Shown: one piece after another, positions 44,557-54,024 of the stretch | How positions within the stretch are numbered: position 1 is the stretch's first letter | Layout of the letters: every line of letters starts with the position of its first letter | NCBI RefSeq assembly: GCF_000375485.1 | Contig: NZ_AQXE01000003.1 | Location: 164,912-228,911 of the forward strand | DNA length: 64,000 nt | Direction of reading: 5' to 3' | From: Desulfovibrio oxyclinae DSM 11498 | GTDB taxonomy: Bacteria; Desulfobacterota; Desulfovibrionia; Desulfovibrionales; Desulfovibrionaceae | The notes under the pieces: model-generated | What the model saw: the letters and a program-made list of their open reading frames with translations, nothing else | What the model was told of the DNA's origin: nothing | The model's database searches: none | Position numbers and translations under genes: made by a program

Positions 44557-45918
44557 TCAGGCGTTTCGGACGCCGTGTTTCTTCATCAGGTCATAGAAAG
44601 TGGGTCGGCTGACGCCAATGGAGGCGGCGGCCTTGACGATGTTGCCGGATTCCCGCTTGAGCGCATCCTCTACCATGTCGCGCTCCAGAAGCATTCTGGC
44701 TTCCTTGAGCGACAGGTCGTTGGCGTGCAGCCGTTGGCGAAGCACATCGCCGCCGTTGATGCCGAGGTCATCGGGTTCAATCTGCGGCCCGGTGGCCATG
44801 ATGACGGCACGTTTGACGCGGTTTTCCAGCTCTCGGATGTTCCCGGGCCAGTCGTAACCGTTGATGTATTCCAGGGCTTCCGGACTGAACGCCTTGCCAC
44901 GGCTTCCGGCTCCCGCGCTTACGCGTTTAAGGAAATAGTTCGCCAAAAGCGCGATGTCCGCCCCCCGGTCGCGAAGCGGCGGAAGCACGATGTTGACCAC
45001 GCCGATCCGGTAGAACAGATCCTCCCGGAACGTGCCGTTCTGCATGGCCTCCTGAATATCCACGTTGGTGGCCGCGATAATACGCACGTCCACTTCGATG
45101 TCGCGCCGGCCGCCCACGCGGGTGATGACCATCTCCTGCAGGAACCGGAGCAGCTTGACCTGAAGCGACATGGGCATCTCCCCGATCTCATCAAGAAACA
45201 GGGTGCCCTTTTCCGCATATTCCACCTTGCCCTTGACCGTGCGGTTGGCCCCGGTGAAGGCCCCCTTCTCGTGTCCGAAGAGTTCCGACTCCAACAGGTT
45301 TTCGGGAATGGCGCCGCAGTTGATGCAGACCATGTCTTTGTCGGCGCGCGGCCCCTTGGCATGGATTGCACGGGCCACCAGCTCCTTGCCGGTGCCGGAT
45401 TCGCCGGTGATGAGCACCGGAACATCCGAGGCCGCAACGCGATCGATAAGTGTGAAGACCTCTTGCATGGTGCCGCACTCGCCCACTATGCCGCAGTCCG
45501 CTACCGAGGAGTCGCGAAGGTCCTGATTCTCCTGCTCCAGCGTTTGCAGGTACATGGCGCGATCAATGATGATCTTGAGCTCATTCAGGTCGATGGGCTT
45601 CTTGTAATAGTCATAGGCCCCGCCCTGCACAGCCTTGAGCGCCGCGCCGTGCTCCTCGTTGCCGGTGATGACGATGATCTTGGACAGCGGATTGATGCGC
45701 AGCATTTCGCCGAGGCAGCGAAGTCCTTCCTCCACGCCGTTTTCGTGCGGCGGAAGGCCAAGATCCAGCGTGACCACGGAAGGCTCCTGTTTTTTGAACA
45801 TATTCAGCCCTTCCACGCCGTCGCGTGCAAAGGTCAGCTCATAGCCGCCCTTTGAAAGGCCCCACTTGAGCTGGCGGCGAACCTCGTCGTTGTCGTCAAT
45901 GATGAGTAACTTCTGCAT
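44557..45918 (-). CDS. prsR: Sigma-54-dependent response regulator PrsR
   Basis: 453 residues: receiver ([23 protein letters not shown]), AAA+ domain (Walker [16 protein letters not shown] loop, Walker [18 protein letters not shown]) and a Fis HTH ([21 protein letters not shown]). The receiver motif [17 protein letters not shown] is characteristic of the PEP-CTERM-box regulator family PrsR. It is encoded 30 bp after prsK. It is expected to activate sigma-54 promoters of the exopolysaccharide genes, and shared palindromes are found before all three units of the locus. Confidence 0.92.
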   Translation of the reverse strand: MQKLLIIDDNDEVRRQLKWGLSKGGYELTFARDGVEGLNMFKKQEPSVVTLDLGLPPHENGVEEGLRCLGEMLRINPLSKIIVITGNEEHGAALKAVQGGAYDYYKKPIDLNELKIIIDRAMYLQTLEQENQDLRDSSVADCGIVGECGTMQEVFTLIDRVAASDVPVLITGESGTGKELVARAIHAKGPRADKDMVCINCGAIPENLLESELFGHEKGAFTGANRTVKGKVEYAEKGTLFLDEIGEMPMSLQVKLLRFLQEMVITRVGGRRDIEVDVRIIAATNVDIQEAMQNGTFREDLFYRIGVVNIVLPPLRDRGADIALLANYFLKRVSAGAGSRGKAFSPEALEYINGYDWPGNIRELENRVKRAVIMATGPQIEPDDLGINGGDVLRQRLHANDLSLKEARMLLERDMVEDALKRESGNIVKAAASIGVSRPTFYDLMKKHGVRNA

Positions 45919-45948
45919 GAGTTCCGTACCCTTGTATAAATCGCCCGG

Positions 45949-48003
45949 TTACTCCGCCACGGGAATGCCGGGGAAGTTGACGCTGAAGGTCGCTCCCTCG
46001 CCCTCGACGCTGGTGGCGAGAATGGCACCACCGTGCGCTTCCACGATCTGCTTGCTCTGGTACAGGCCGATGCCCATGCCCTTTCGCTTGGTGGTGCGGA
46101 AGGGAAGAAACAGACCGTCCTTGAGCAGCTGAGGATCGATTCCGCCGCCGAAATCCACCACCTTGAGCCTCGGACCGTCCTCGTCCTCTTCCACAATGAC
46201 CTTGAACGGTTTGCCCCCGCCCGCCTCCATGGCGTTCATGAACAGGTTGAGGGTGACCTTGCGGATCTCCTCGCTGTCCACCCGCGCCTTGGCGCCGCCA
46301 CCTTCAAATTCGATTTTGGCATCGGGGATCAGCTTGGCGGTTTCACGGGCAAGCTCCATGAGATCCACAGGCTTGAGCTTGAGTTCGCCCTTGCCGGGGA
46401 TATTGGTGAGTTGGGCGATGAGCACATTCATACGGCCCACGATGTTGGAAAGCGAGTCCAACATATCTTTCTGGAATTCCGGCTCGTTGATGTACTCGCG
46501 AGCATTCTCCACGAGAAGCGAGAGCGGATAGACCTGATTCTTCAGGTCGTGCAGCACGAAGGCCGCGACTTTGCCGAAGCCCTCCATGTCTCTGGCCTCG
46601 GCCAGCTCATCGCCGAGCCGAAGATTCATGATCACTGCGGCGGACTGACGGGCGATGGACTCCATAAGCTCCCGGTCCTCTTCGTCGTAGACCTCCACGG
46701 GATTGATGGGCGGTCCCAGCAGAATCAAGCCGAGCAGACCGGAGCCGGTAAAAAGCGGCAGTATGAAACGGACTTCACGACTTTGCAGAAACGCGTCGGT
46801 TTCCTCGTTGAACGAGTATTTTCCGGCCCGCATGTCGATGATCTGCTTTTTGCCTTTGAGCAGCCAGATAAGCTCCGACTCTTGGGGTATGGAGAACTCA
46901 GACTCATCCATTTCATGAAAATGCAGCGGGATGAAGTCGGTGTTGTGCCGCCCCTGCATGAAGACGCTGGCCCCGACGACCCCGAAGGTCTCGCAGTAGA
47001 CAGTAAGAATGTTGCGATACAGTTCATCCCGGCTGCGGGACGAGGTGACGCGATCGGTGAACTTTTTCCACTCGATGCGGTAGTCGTACTTCTCGCCGTA
47101 GAAGTTGCGCTGGATCGTCAGGCGGACCTTGCGGCGCAGGTTTTCCGAGAGCGAGAGCACCACCAGCCCAACGCAGGCGAAGAAGGCGACCACGAAGAAC
47201 GCATAAGTGTTGAACTCATCTCCGAACATCTTCATCCCCTCACCCAGCAGACCGATGCCCAGCAGGAAGATGGCACAGAAGAGTACGACGAAGGAGCGAT
47301 AGGCCAGTCGCCGGGAGATGACGATACGCTCGTCGAAGCCCCGGCTGAGTTCGGAATAAGCGATCATCAGCACGCCGATCACCACGCCAAGGGAGCGGGC
47401 GGTGCCGAAGCTCATGTCCACGGCCCTGAAAAGCAGACTTTGGCTGAAGTACAGGATATGGGCGGCCACGATGGTTCCGCTGCCGACCATGGCAAACTTG
47501 ATCTTCCACTTCGCACCGTGGGGCGCGTTGGTGACGGTAGCTTCAAGGTTGAATAAGGCCACCGCAAGAAAGAGCATTATCTGCAGGTAGAAGAAAAAGG
47601 CCACCGGCTCCAGGAAGAGCATGTTGTCCAGAGCGAAGTCCGGCGAATAGAAAAAACTCCGGGTGGGAAAGAGCAGCGCCATGACGCAGGGGATGAAGGA
47701 CAGTGCCAGTATGATCCGCTGGGTTATGGTTACGTCGCCGGGTGAGAAGCGACGATAATAGCTCAGACTGAAGAGTATCCACGCCGGACAGAGAAGACCT
47801 TCCGCCACATGGGCGTAGCGTCGGTACTGAAGGAAATCCCGCGGGAACTCCAGCGCCAGCAGGTCGAAGACATTCAGCGCCGCCACGGTCCACAGCGCCA
47901 CGAAGAGCGCGATGCGGGAGCGGCCACTATCCCTGCCCACAAGCCTATAAAGCGGATACAGCAGCGCCATGGCAATGGCCAGTGCCTGTATGATCATATC
48001 CAT
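45949..48003 (-). CDS. prsK: Sensor histidine kinase PrsK
   Basis: 684 residues with about eight N-terminal membrane helices (residues 1-290), a GAF-like domain (about 310-460, containing FTDRVTSSRSRDELY) and a C-terminal kinase. The H-box is AAFVLHDLKNQVYPLSLLVE and the ATP domain ends with KGMGIGLYQSKQIVEAHGG. This is the architecture of the PrsK family that accompanies exosortase-type EPS loci. The signal is unknown. It starts 23 bp after the epsI stop. Confidence 0.9.
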   Translation of the reverse strand: MDMIIQALAIAMALLYPLYRLVGRDSGRSRIALFVALWTVAALNVFDLLALEFPRDFLQYRRYAHVAEGLLCPAWILFSLSYYRRFSPGDVTITQRIILALSFIPCVMALLFPTRSFFYSPDFALDNMLFLEPVAFFFYLQIMLFLAVALFNLEATVTNAPHGAKWKIKFAMVGSGTIVAAHILYFSQSLLFRAVDMSFGTARSLGVVIGVLMIAYSELSRGFDERIVISRRLAYRSFVVLFCAIFLLGIGLLGEGMKMFGDEFNTYAFFVVAFFACVGLVVLSLSENLRRKVRLTIQRNFYGEKYDYRIEWKKFTDRVTSSRSRDELYRNILTVYCETFGVVGASVFMQGRHNTDFIPLHFHEMDESEFSIPQESELIWLLKGKKQIIDMRAGKYSFNEETDAFLQSREVRFILPLFTGSGLLGLILLGPPINPVEVYDEEDRELMESIARQSAAVIMNLRLGDELAEARDMEGFGKVAAFVLHDLKNQVYPLSLLVENAREYINEPEFQKDMLDSLSNIVGRMNVLIAQLTNIPGKGELKLKPVDLMELARETAKLIPDAKIEFEGGGAKARVDSEEIRKVTLNLFMNAMEAGGGKPFKVIVEEDEDGPRLKVVDFGGGIDPQLLKDGLFLPFRTTKRKGMGIGLYQSKQIVEAHGGAILATSVEGEGATFSVNFPGIPVAE

Positions 48004-48026
48004 GTTCTCCCCCTCCTCCGCGAGCC

Positions 48027-48647
48027 CTAACTCGGCAGAAACGACTGAATGGTCGGGTAAAAGTCCGAAACAAATCGGGTCACGGCGGACTCGGCCACTT
48101 CCCCCCGGCCGTCCGCTGAGATTCGCACAAAGGCCGTGTCGCGCCTGCGGCTGGTGACCGATCCGAGGATTTCACCCATCTTCAGGGCATATTCGTTGGT
48201 CACGGGACGTCCGCAGACCTGGAACCAGTAATAGAAAACGGTCCGCTTTTCGCCCCGACGGTAGACCGCGCTGACGACTTCAAGCTCGCGTCCCTGAACA
48301 GGAATGCGGCGCTGCTTTTCGGATTCAAGATACCAGCCGCTGCCTGGGAGACAGTTTTTGGGCGAATGAATGGCACCGGCCTCGGGACCGCCATCATGAT
48401 AGCCGATGTACAGCTCCACCGCCTTGCCTTCCGGCCCAGCGTATTTTCGGGCCAGATAGTCACTGGGTTGCAGGACTTCGAGGGTTCTATCGGAAAACCG
48501 CCAGTCTCTGACAGCCCGCCACTGGTCCACTGCCGCCGGAAACTCCGAGAACGGCCGGTTGAGCGGAGTCGCCACGTCGCTGTAAAAACGGATGAAAAGC
48601 CCGGCGCAGCCAATCAGCACCGCCACCGCAAGAATTCTCAGGTTCAT
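48027..48647 (-). CDS. epsI: EpsI-family (exosortase-associated) protein
   Basis: The ATG at 48647 gives 206 residues with an N-terminal membrane segment or signal (residues 2-20). The EpsI-type core is visible: LARKYAGPEGKAVELYIGYH, IHSPKNCLPGSGWYLES and VFYYWFQVCGRPVTNEYALK, with the conserved Cys in NCLPG. In most genomes this protein is encoded beside or fused to an exosortase, but here no exosortase precedes it; the 436 bp upstream hold only regulatory-looking sequence. It is the first gene of the unit containing prsK and prsR. Confidence 0.87.
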   Translation of the reverse strand: MNLRILAVAVLIGCAGLFIRFYSDVATPLNRPFSEFPAAVDQWRAVRDWRFSDRTLEVLQPSDYLARKYAGPEGKAVELYIGYHDGGPEAGAIHSPKNCLPGSGWYLESEKQRRIPVQGRELEVVSAVYRRGEKRTVFYYWFQVCGRPVTNEYALKMGEILGSVTSRRRDTAFVRISADGRGEVAESAVTRFVSDFYPTIQSFLPS

Positions 48648-48715
48648 GAGGGCACCTCGTAGGTGTTGGTGTTGAGCGAAGGTCCCGCGACAATGGCGGG
48701 GCATGCCCATGAAGC

Positions 48716-48731
48716 AGCGACGCGACAGCCG
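48716..48731 (-). promoter_or_regulatory. Sigma-54-like promoter of the epsI-prsK-prsR unit
   Basis: On the minus strand it reads CGGCTGTCGCGTCGCT: GG and GC are 10 bp apart, and T at -14 and the GC-T are conserved, while the -24 box has C/T/G deviations. The predicted start near 48704 lies 57 nt before epsI and about 90 bp from the palindrome at 48788-48802. Confidence 0.4.
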
Positions 48732-48787
48732 AGGGCATGCGAAACTGTATCGAACGAGTTCGAAAAGGATTCGACAATCCCATCAGC

Positions 48788-48802
48788 TCCGACAGAGTCG
48801 GA
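48788..48802. promoter_or_regulatory. Near-palindrome TCCGACAGAGTCGGA, candidate PrsR-binding site
   Basis: A perfect TCCGAC-AGA-GTCGGA palindrome. A 13/15 match occurs at 59108-59122 in front of prsT and the epimerase operon. Both lie roughly 90-150 bp upstream of sigma-54-like elements. Confidence 0.55.
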
Positions 48803-48851
48803 AAGTGATGCGGTACGCCAAGACGCGTGTTGACAGTGGAAATCAGGCAAG

Positions 48852-48887
48852 AAAAAAGCGCCTTCCGCCCTGCGAGAATCAGGGGCG
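48852..48887 (-). terminator. Possible terminator of the outer-membrane-protein operon
   Basis: On the minus strand a short GC-rich hairpin (arms 48881-48887 and 48866-48871, one bulge) is followed after about 8 nt by TTTTTT, 200 bp downstream of the last gene of the prsT unit. Confidence 0.35.
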
Positions 48888-49083
48888 TCGGGCACTGCGA
48901 AGGTGATCAAGGTTGCGCGGCATCCGCTGCTCGAAGAGCGGGGCCTGTCGGCATGGCTTTGAACCAACCGGCAGCATGTGCCGGGCGCGGTTGCATCAAA
49001 GCGGTTGCTGAACCTGTGCGGATATGTGGTCATGTACTATTTCTGTTCGAGCATGCCCTCCCTTTTGCAGTTTTTCGGAATCA

Positions 49084-50346
49084 TCAGTAGCTCCATGTGA
49101 ACTCCAGTCCCACCGTGTTCGAGATGTAGTCACTGGAGGAGCCAGTGGTGTCATAGCTCTTGAACCGGTAGGTCAGGCCGGCGGAGGCGCGTTCCGTCAA
49201 ACTGTAGTAAAGGCCGTTTGCCACGAGCCATCTGGAACTCGTATTCGGAGAATTCTCCAATTCGAGCGATGCGTCGTAGGTCAAGCGGAGCCTTTCGGTC
49301 AGTTCATGCTCGCCTCCTGCTGAAGGTACCCATTTGCTCGTGTCGCCCGTGGTCTCGTTCGTGCTTTCATACACGTTGTAGGCAAGAGCGACGTTGAAGC
49401 TGCCTCTGTCGTATTCCTTGACCACGCTTGCGGAATAATCCTGCATGGCCCTGGTATCCGCCGTATTCGGGTCCTCACGGTACTCGAAGGACGAATTGAG
49501 TTTTGCGGTCCACCCCTGATCCATGGCGTGCGTCAGGTTGAAGTGCCACGGGAACTGAAGGGTCGAACTTTCGCTGGTATCCTTGAAGTTCGTGTAAGCG
49601 GGGCCGATCCGGAAATCGATCTCCGAGCCTTCCGCGTAGACGAACTTGGCGCCCAGCGCTGCCAGATATCGTTCAAAGCCTCCGTCGACGGTGGAGTCGC
49701 GCGGCTCGTGATTCTCGTACTGGACCGAACTGGACATGCTCCAACGCTTGGTCAGCTCGTGCTCCACGTCCCAGTAGAGGGAGTAAATCTGCTTGTCGAT
49801 GCTGTCTTCGCCGGAGTACCAGAGGTCTTCGTACTTCGCTCCGAAGGTGGTCTGCGTGCGGTCCTGAAGGGGGAACCGGAAATAGGGATTGAGCGTGAAG
49901 GTATTGGAATCCACCGTATCGACGCTGGTATCGTTCTCCGAGACCTCTCCGCGCGTCGCGTCCGTGAACTTCTTGGTGTAAACGTCGCTCACGTCCACGT
50001 AGAACAGGTCTTTGAGCGCTTCCACGTTCAGATTGGTGTTCAGGTAGTGGTTCTGCTCGTCGTCCCGGTTGTTCTGCGTGTAGTCCTTGTACTCGAAGTC
50101 GTAGGACAGGTCGTACTTCACTCTGGCGTGATCGTACGCGGCAGTCACTCCGGGCTTGGCAATGACGAGATAATCGCCCTTGCCGTTCCTGGTCTCGTTG
50201 ACGTTGTCGTTGTATTCCGTGGCAGCCGTGAATCTCGGCTTGATGGTAAAGTCGGCCGCCAAGGCCGGAAGAGAGGACAGAACGGGCAGCAGCACTGCGA
50301 TCGCAAGGACCCTGAGTCCGGTTTTCCCGATTTTCAAACGCTGCAT
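49084..50346 (-). CDS. Outer-membrane beta-barrel protein of the EPS locus
   Basis: The ATG at 50346 gives 420 residues with a signal peptide ending SLPALAADF. The mature chain is made of alternating amphipathic beta strands with Asn/Asp/Tyr-rich turns and ends in an aromatic C-terminal strand (VGLEFTWSY) usual for barrels recognised by the BAM complex. It matches the conserved outer-membrane protein of PEP-CTERM-type EPS loci in position and style. It may be the export pore or a surface anchor; this is inferred. It is the last gene of the prsT transcript. Confidence 0.8.
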   Translation of the reverse strand: MQRLKIGKTGLRVLAIAVLLPVLSSLPALAADFTIKPRFTAATEYNDNVNETRNGKGDYLVIAKPGVTAAYDHARVKYDLSYDFEYKDYTQNNRDDEQNHYLNTNLNVEALKDLFYVDVSDVYTKKFTDATRGEVSENDTSVDTVDSNTFTLNPYFRFPLQDRTQTTFGAKYEDLWYSGEDSIDKQIYSLYWDVEHELTKRWSMSSSVQYENHEPRDSTVDGGFERYLAALGAKFVYAEGSEIDFRIGPAYTNFKDTSESSTLQFPWHFNLTHAMDQGWTAKLNSSFEYREDPNTADTRAMQDYSASVVKEYDRGSFNVALAYNVYESTNETTGDTSKWVPSAGGEHELTERLRLTYDASLELENSPNTSSRWLVANGLYYSLTERASAGLTYRFKSYDTTGSSSDYISNTVGLEFTWSY

Positions 50347-50452
50347 GACAATATCCTGTCCATGATGAAGGATGGTCGCAATTACTTGGAAATTGGACCA
50401 TTGGTACACAATTACCTTTAAGTATGCAAGATGAAACATGAGTCTTCATGTC

Positions 50453-51652
50453 TTATCCGTCCCCCAGCAGAAAGCGGCTGATCCAGCTTCTACGCTTGCT
50501 CGGCCTCAGTCTCGCTTCACCGCGAACCGGTCCGGCGGAAGGTGGTGCCTGCACCGGCCGTCCGAGGCCGATATCCCCGCTCATGGAAAGCGCGTGATCC
50601 ACCCTGCCACCGAGCGCCATGAGGCTGTTTTCCAGCCTTTCAAGCCGGTCCATCATGTCGAGGACCGATGCCTGACCGCCCTTTTCCAGCTCCTTTTCCA
50701 GCACGTTGATGCGCGACTCCATATCCTTGATATTACGCAGAACTCGCTCGGCCTGCCTGTTGCGGCTCGTTGCGGCCTTGCGGACCGACGGGTATGACTT
50801 GGAACATTGTTGCGGGGCCGCGGAGCTGTCGCCGCACCAGTACTGCTGCTCGAAGTCCAGATCCTCCACGATTTCAACAACGTCCTGACGGGTTGTCTCC
50901 CGCTTGCCGTTGGCGCACGCGTCCATGAGGATGTAGTCGCAAAGGATATTCACAAGCCTCGGGATTCCGTGCGTGTTCTGGTAGACTTCCTCGAACACCC
51001 CTTTCTCGAATCTCAGCGCATCACGGTTTCCCGCCCGTTCCAGCCTTGAAAGAACGTACTCCCTGAGTTCGTTCTTCTTCAGGGGCGTCAGATGGCAGGC
51101 CACCTGAATCCGCTGCCTGAGCTGAAGCAGAGCGGGACTTCCAAGGGTTTTGCGAAGCTCCGGCTGGCCGACCAGAATTATCTGCAAGAGCTTTCCGCCG
51201 TCGGTTTCGAGGTTGGAAAGCATCCGAACCTCTTCCAGCAGCTCCAGCGACAGGTTCTGCGCTTCGTCGATGATCAGCACCGCCTGATTGCCACGCGCGT
51301 ATTCGTCGATGAGAAACTCGTTCAAATCCCGCACAAGTTCGATTTTTCCGCGCCCTTCGGTTTCAAGTCCGAAGTCGTCGTTGATCATGGCGAGCAACTG
51401 TCGCGAGTCCACCCGCGTGTTGAAGACCTTGGCCAGCGTGACCCGCTCCAGGTGGCTCTTTATCAGCTGCCTGATGAGCGTCGTCTTGCCCGCGCCGACT
51501 TCACCGGTGAGCAGAATGAACCCTATCCGTCCCTGTATGCCGTACTTGAGATACGAAAGGGCCTTCCCGTGCGTATCGCTCATGTAGAGATAGTCCGGGT
51601 TCGGCAGCAGATCGAAGGGCCGCGAATTCAGATCGAAGAATGATTCGTACAA
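50453..51652 (-). CDS. ExeA-like ATPase of exosortase/EPS systems
   Basis: 399 residues. An N-terminal AAA ATPase begins MYESFFDLNSRPFDLLPNPD as in ExeA/GspA-like proteins, with Walker A GEVGAGKTT and Walker B VLIIDEAQNL. A C-terminal region has a coiled coil (RQAERVLRNIKDMESRINVLE) and a basic end. This is the XrtA-associated ATPase type that usually follows the tyrosine autokinase gene, as here (17 bp apart). It probably couples polymer export to ATP hydrolysis or envelope positioning. Confidence 0.87.
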   Translation of the reverse strand: MYESFFDLNSRPFDLLPNPDYLYMSDTHGKALSYLKYGIQGRIGFILLTGEVGAGKTTLIRQLIKSHLERVTLAKVFNTRVDSRQLLAMINDDFGLETEGRGKIELVRDLNEFLIDEYARGNQAVLIIDEAQNLSLELLEEVRMLSNLETDGGKLLQIILVGQPELRKTLGSPALLQLRQRIQVACHLTPLKKNELREYVLSRLERAGNRDALRFEKGVFEEVYQNTHGIPRLVNILCDYILMDACANGKRETTRQDVVEIVEDLDFEQQYWCGDSSAAPQQCSKSYPSVRKAATSRNRQAERVLRNIKDMESRINVLEKELEKGGQASVLDMMDRLERLENSLMALGGRVDHALSMSGDIGLGRPVQAPPSAGPVRGEARLRPSKRRSWISRFLLGDG

Positions 51653-51669
51653 GTCACACCTCGATGCGC

Positions 51670-52491
51670 TCAGTCGGCATAGTAATATTTGTAGGGAGAA
51701 TACCCTGCGTACCCCATCCCGACACCCATGGCGGCCTGATTGTAGACCGCGCCGAGGATATTGGAACCGCCGAGCGCCTCAACCGTGTCGCGCACTTCAT
51801 ACTGTGTGACCTGCCCTTCCTTGACCACGAGCACCACGCCGTCCACGATTCGTGCGAGGCTTCTCGTCTCCGCAAACGGCAGAACCGGCGGAGAATCCAC
51901 GATGATGTACCGATCGGAATACCGATTCTTCATTTCGGTGAGGATCTGCTTCATCCGGCGCGAGGCCAAAAGTTCTCCAGGACTTTGCATGGCCTTGCCC
52001 GCTGGCAGAAACGTCAGTTTGCCCAGCCCGGTCTTGATCAACGCCTCACTCACATCGCGTCCGTCTGTAAGGCATTCGGTCAGCCCGAATTCCGGCTCGA
52101 TGCCCAGCAGGGTCTGGCAGGTGGGCCGTCTGAGGTCGCCGTCAACAAGCAGCACTGTGTGATCGAACTCCTGCGCGAGGCTGATGGCGAGATTGGTCGC
52201 CGTAACGCTCTTCCCTTCGCCCGATGTGCCGCTGGTCACGAGGATGGTGTTCTGGAAACCGTCGCGTTTGGTCACGCGGACCAGATTCTGCTTCAACTTG
52301 CGAAACTCTTCCGCTGCCGGGCATTGCGGATCATTCACCGAAACGAGCATGTGCTGTCCGGCAATGCGCTCCAGAACTTCCTGTGGCGGCTGCGGGGTGC
52401 GGTGCATGTAGCCGCGTGTTTCCACGCGGCGGCGAGGCTCTTCCCCGCGCATTTCCGTGGCGGCCCTGAGGGCGCGTTCTATACGACTCAT
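51670..52491 (-). CDS. Tyrosine-protein autokinase (CpsD/CapB family) of the EPS locus
   Basis: 273 residues: the P-loop TSGTSGEGKSVTATNLA, the A' motif VLLVDGDLRRPT and the IIVDSPPVLP motif define the BY-kinase. The C-terminus has a Tyr cluster (YAGYSPYKYYYAD) that is the autophosphorylation tail. It has no transmembrane region of its own; its activator is the Wzz-like protein encoded immediately upstream (14 bp). Together they control chain length and export. Confidence 0.92.
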   Translation of the reverse strand: MSRIERALRAATEMRGEEPRRRVETRGYMHRTPQPPQEVLERIAGQHMLVSVNDPQCPAAEEFRKLKQNLVRVTKRDGFQNTILVTSGTSGEGKSVTATNLAISLAQEFDHTVLLVDGDLRRPTCQTLLGIEPEFGLTECLTDGRDVSEALIKTGLGKLTFLPAGKAMQSPGELLASRRMKQILTEMKNRYSDRYIIVDSPPVLPFAETRSLARIVDGVVLVVKEGQVTQYEVRDTVEALGGSNILGAVYNQAAMGVGMGYAGYSPYKYYYAD

Positions 52492-52505
52492 GAAACCGTT
52501 CCTTC

Positions 52506-54011
52506 TCAGGCCAGCATGGCCCTGATTTTCTCAAGCGTGTTGTCCACAAGCGGAAGGTGCAGCAATTCCACCACAAGGAAGAAAAGCGTCACTGAAAAGA
52601 GCAGCCCTGAAACAAGGTACAGCCGGATATTCTTCATGCGACGCCTGTGATCCTCTTCCGGATCGCGAACCTTGGGGACCACGGCGAAAACCGGGAGCCC
52701 CAGCCCGCGAAGGTCATCCACCGTCTTGATGGAAGGATTGATGAGATCCAGCAGGACGATCAGCGCAAGGGCCAGCCCAAGGCCGCCAGCCATGCCACCG
52801 GCCATGATGAGCGGCCGGTTGGGACTCGTTGGGATGGACGGCACCACGGCCGGGTCGAGCACCTTGAACGATACCGACTTGTCCTGAAGCTCCATCTCCT
52901 TGGAGACTTCCGACTGACCATAACGCGAGACCAGCTTTTCGTAGATGATGACCTCGTTCTGCCTGCGCCGTTCCAGTTCGGCCAGCTGAGTCTTCAGGGC
53001 GGGAATCTGTCGCAACAGCTCACGGTTTTTGCGAATTTCGTCTTCCAGATTGTCCCGCTTGGTCTCAAGCGACTTCAGCTGTACCTTGATGCCCTGATAG
53101 TCCCCCGAACGGTATATCTGCTGACGCTCCATGTCGCCGTTCTCACGAATCTGCCTCTTGGTGGCTTCTATCGACTTGCGCATCCGGATGACCCTTGGAT
53201 GCTGCTCGGTGTAGCTCGTAAGAAGCGTTTGCAGCGTGGCCTGCTGATTGATCAGCTTGGTGCGCGAAGGCGTGTTGCTGACGATCATGCTGCGGGCAGT
53301 ATTCAGTTCGTCCAAGCGAATCTGGATACCTTCAAGCTGCTGCTCCGCGCGGTCGATGTTTGCTCGGATGGAACTTTCGTTCGTGGCGAGCATCAGTCCG
53401 GATTTGCTCTTGAACTCGTCGATTTCCTGCTCGATTTCCTCAATTCGGTCCTTGAAGGTGGCGATCTGTTCAGCCAGAAACTGCGTGGCTTCGTAGGATT
53501 CCTTGCGCTTCTCCGAGGTTTTTTCCTCGATGTAGAGCCGGGTGAGCGTATTGACTACGTCGCGGGCCAGCACGGGGTCCTGGTCGGTATAGGAGATGTC
53601 GAAGACGCCCTTCTTTTCATCCAGCCGGATGTCGAGCTTGCTGTTAAGGGTGCGGATGAGGTTGTCCCAGTCAGCGCCGGAACGCAGTTGAACATCCAGA
53701 TCGAGCTCCTTGATGACCTTGAGCAGCATGGAGCGGCTGAGCATGGTCACCTTGATGGCCTTGATCTTCATATCCATGGACGGGGTGATGGCAATGCCCT
53801 TCACCAGATCCTGAATGACGTTTTGTTCTATGAATACGAGGCTCTTGGCGGTATATCGCTTCGGCATGACGTAGCTGACCACCACGGCGCCGAGCATCAC
53901 CAGAAGTGCCACGCTCAGGAACAGTCCCCTGCGCTCCAGAATCAGGCGCAGGTAGCGCATGATGTCGAAGCCACCCTGGTCGGCGGTATGGTTTTGCTGT
54001 TGCGTATTCAT
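52506..54011 (-). CDS. Wzz-like polysaccharide chain-length determinant
   Basis: The ATG at 54011 gives 501 residues. One membrane helix near residues 31-48 and another near 415-435, with a third at the C-terminus, flank a long periplasmic coiled coil (about 180-370) as in Wzz/PCP-2a proteins. An NRPLIMAGGMAGGLGLALAL motif marks the second helix. The C-terminal part lacks a kinase domain, which is encoded separately next to it. Confidence 0.88.
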   Translation of the reverse strand: MNTQQQNHTADQGGFDIMRYLRLILERRGLFLSVALLVMLGAVVVSYVMPKRYTAKSLVFIEQNVIQDLVKGIAITPSMDMKIKAIKVTMLSRSMLLKVIKELDLDVQLRSGADWDNLIRTLNSKLDIRLDEKKGVFDISYTDQDPVLARDVVNTLTRLYIEEKTSEKRKESYEATQFLAEQIATFKDRIEEIEQEIDEFKSKSGLMLATNESSIRANIDRAEQQLEGIQIRLDELNTARSMIVSNTPSRTKLINQQATLQTLLTSYTEQHPRVIRMRKSIEATKRQIRENGDMERQQIYRSGDYQGIKVQLKSLETKRDNLEDEIRKNRELLRQIPALKTQLAELERRRQNEVIIYEKLVSRYGQSEVSKEMELQDKSVSFKVLDPAVVPSIPTSPNRPLIMAGGMAGGLGLALALIVLLDLINPSIKTVDDLRGLGLPVFAVVPKVRDPEEDHRRRMKNIRLYLVSGLLFSVTLFFLVVELLHLPLVDNTLEKIRAMLA

Positions 54012-54024
54012 ATCGTGCCCGGGG

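Larger units (their letters stand above)
48648..49083. other. 436-bp intergenic region without a convincing gene
   Basis: It holds, from right to left on the minus strand, a possible terminator of the outer-membrane-protein unit, the near-palindrome at 48788-48802 and a sigma-54-like element at 48716-48731. A weak 129-codon frame (49033 to 48644) ends in an ATGA overlap with epsI, but its Ser/Arg/Cys-rich translation resembles no protein I know. No remnant of an exosortase is recognised. Confidence 0.6.

Noticed and set aside
44203..45855. 550-codon plus-strand frame antisense to glmS-like and prsR genes
   Set aside because: It spans two genes and their junction, and its translation is His/Gly/Arg-rich as usual for shadow frames.
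48644..49033. 129-codon minus-strand frame ending in ATGA overlap with epsI
   Set aside because: The translation is Ser/Arg/Cys-rich without any recognisable motif, it contains the regulatory palindrome and sigma-54-like element, and no ribosome site is evident. The ATGA overlap may be chance.
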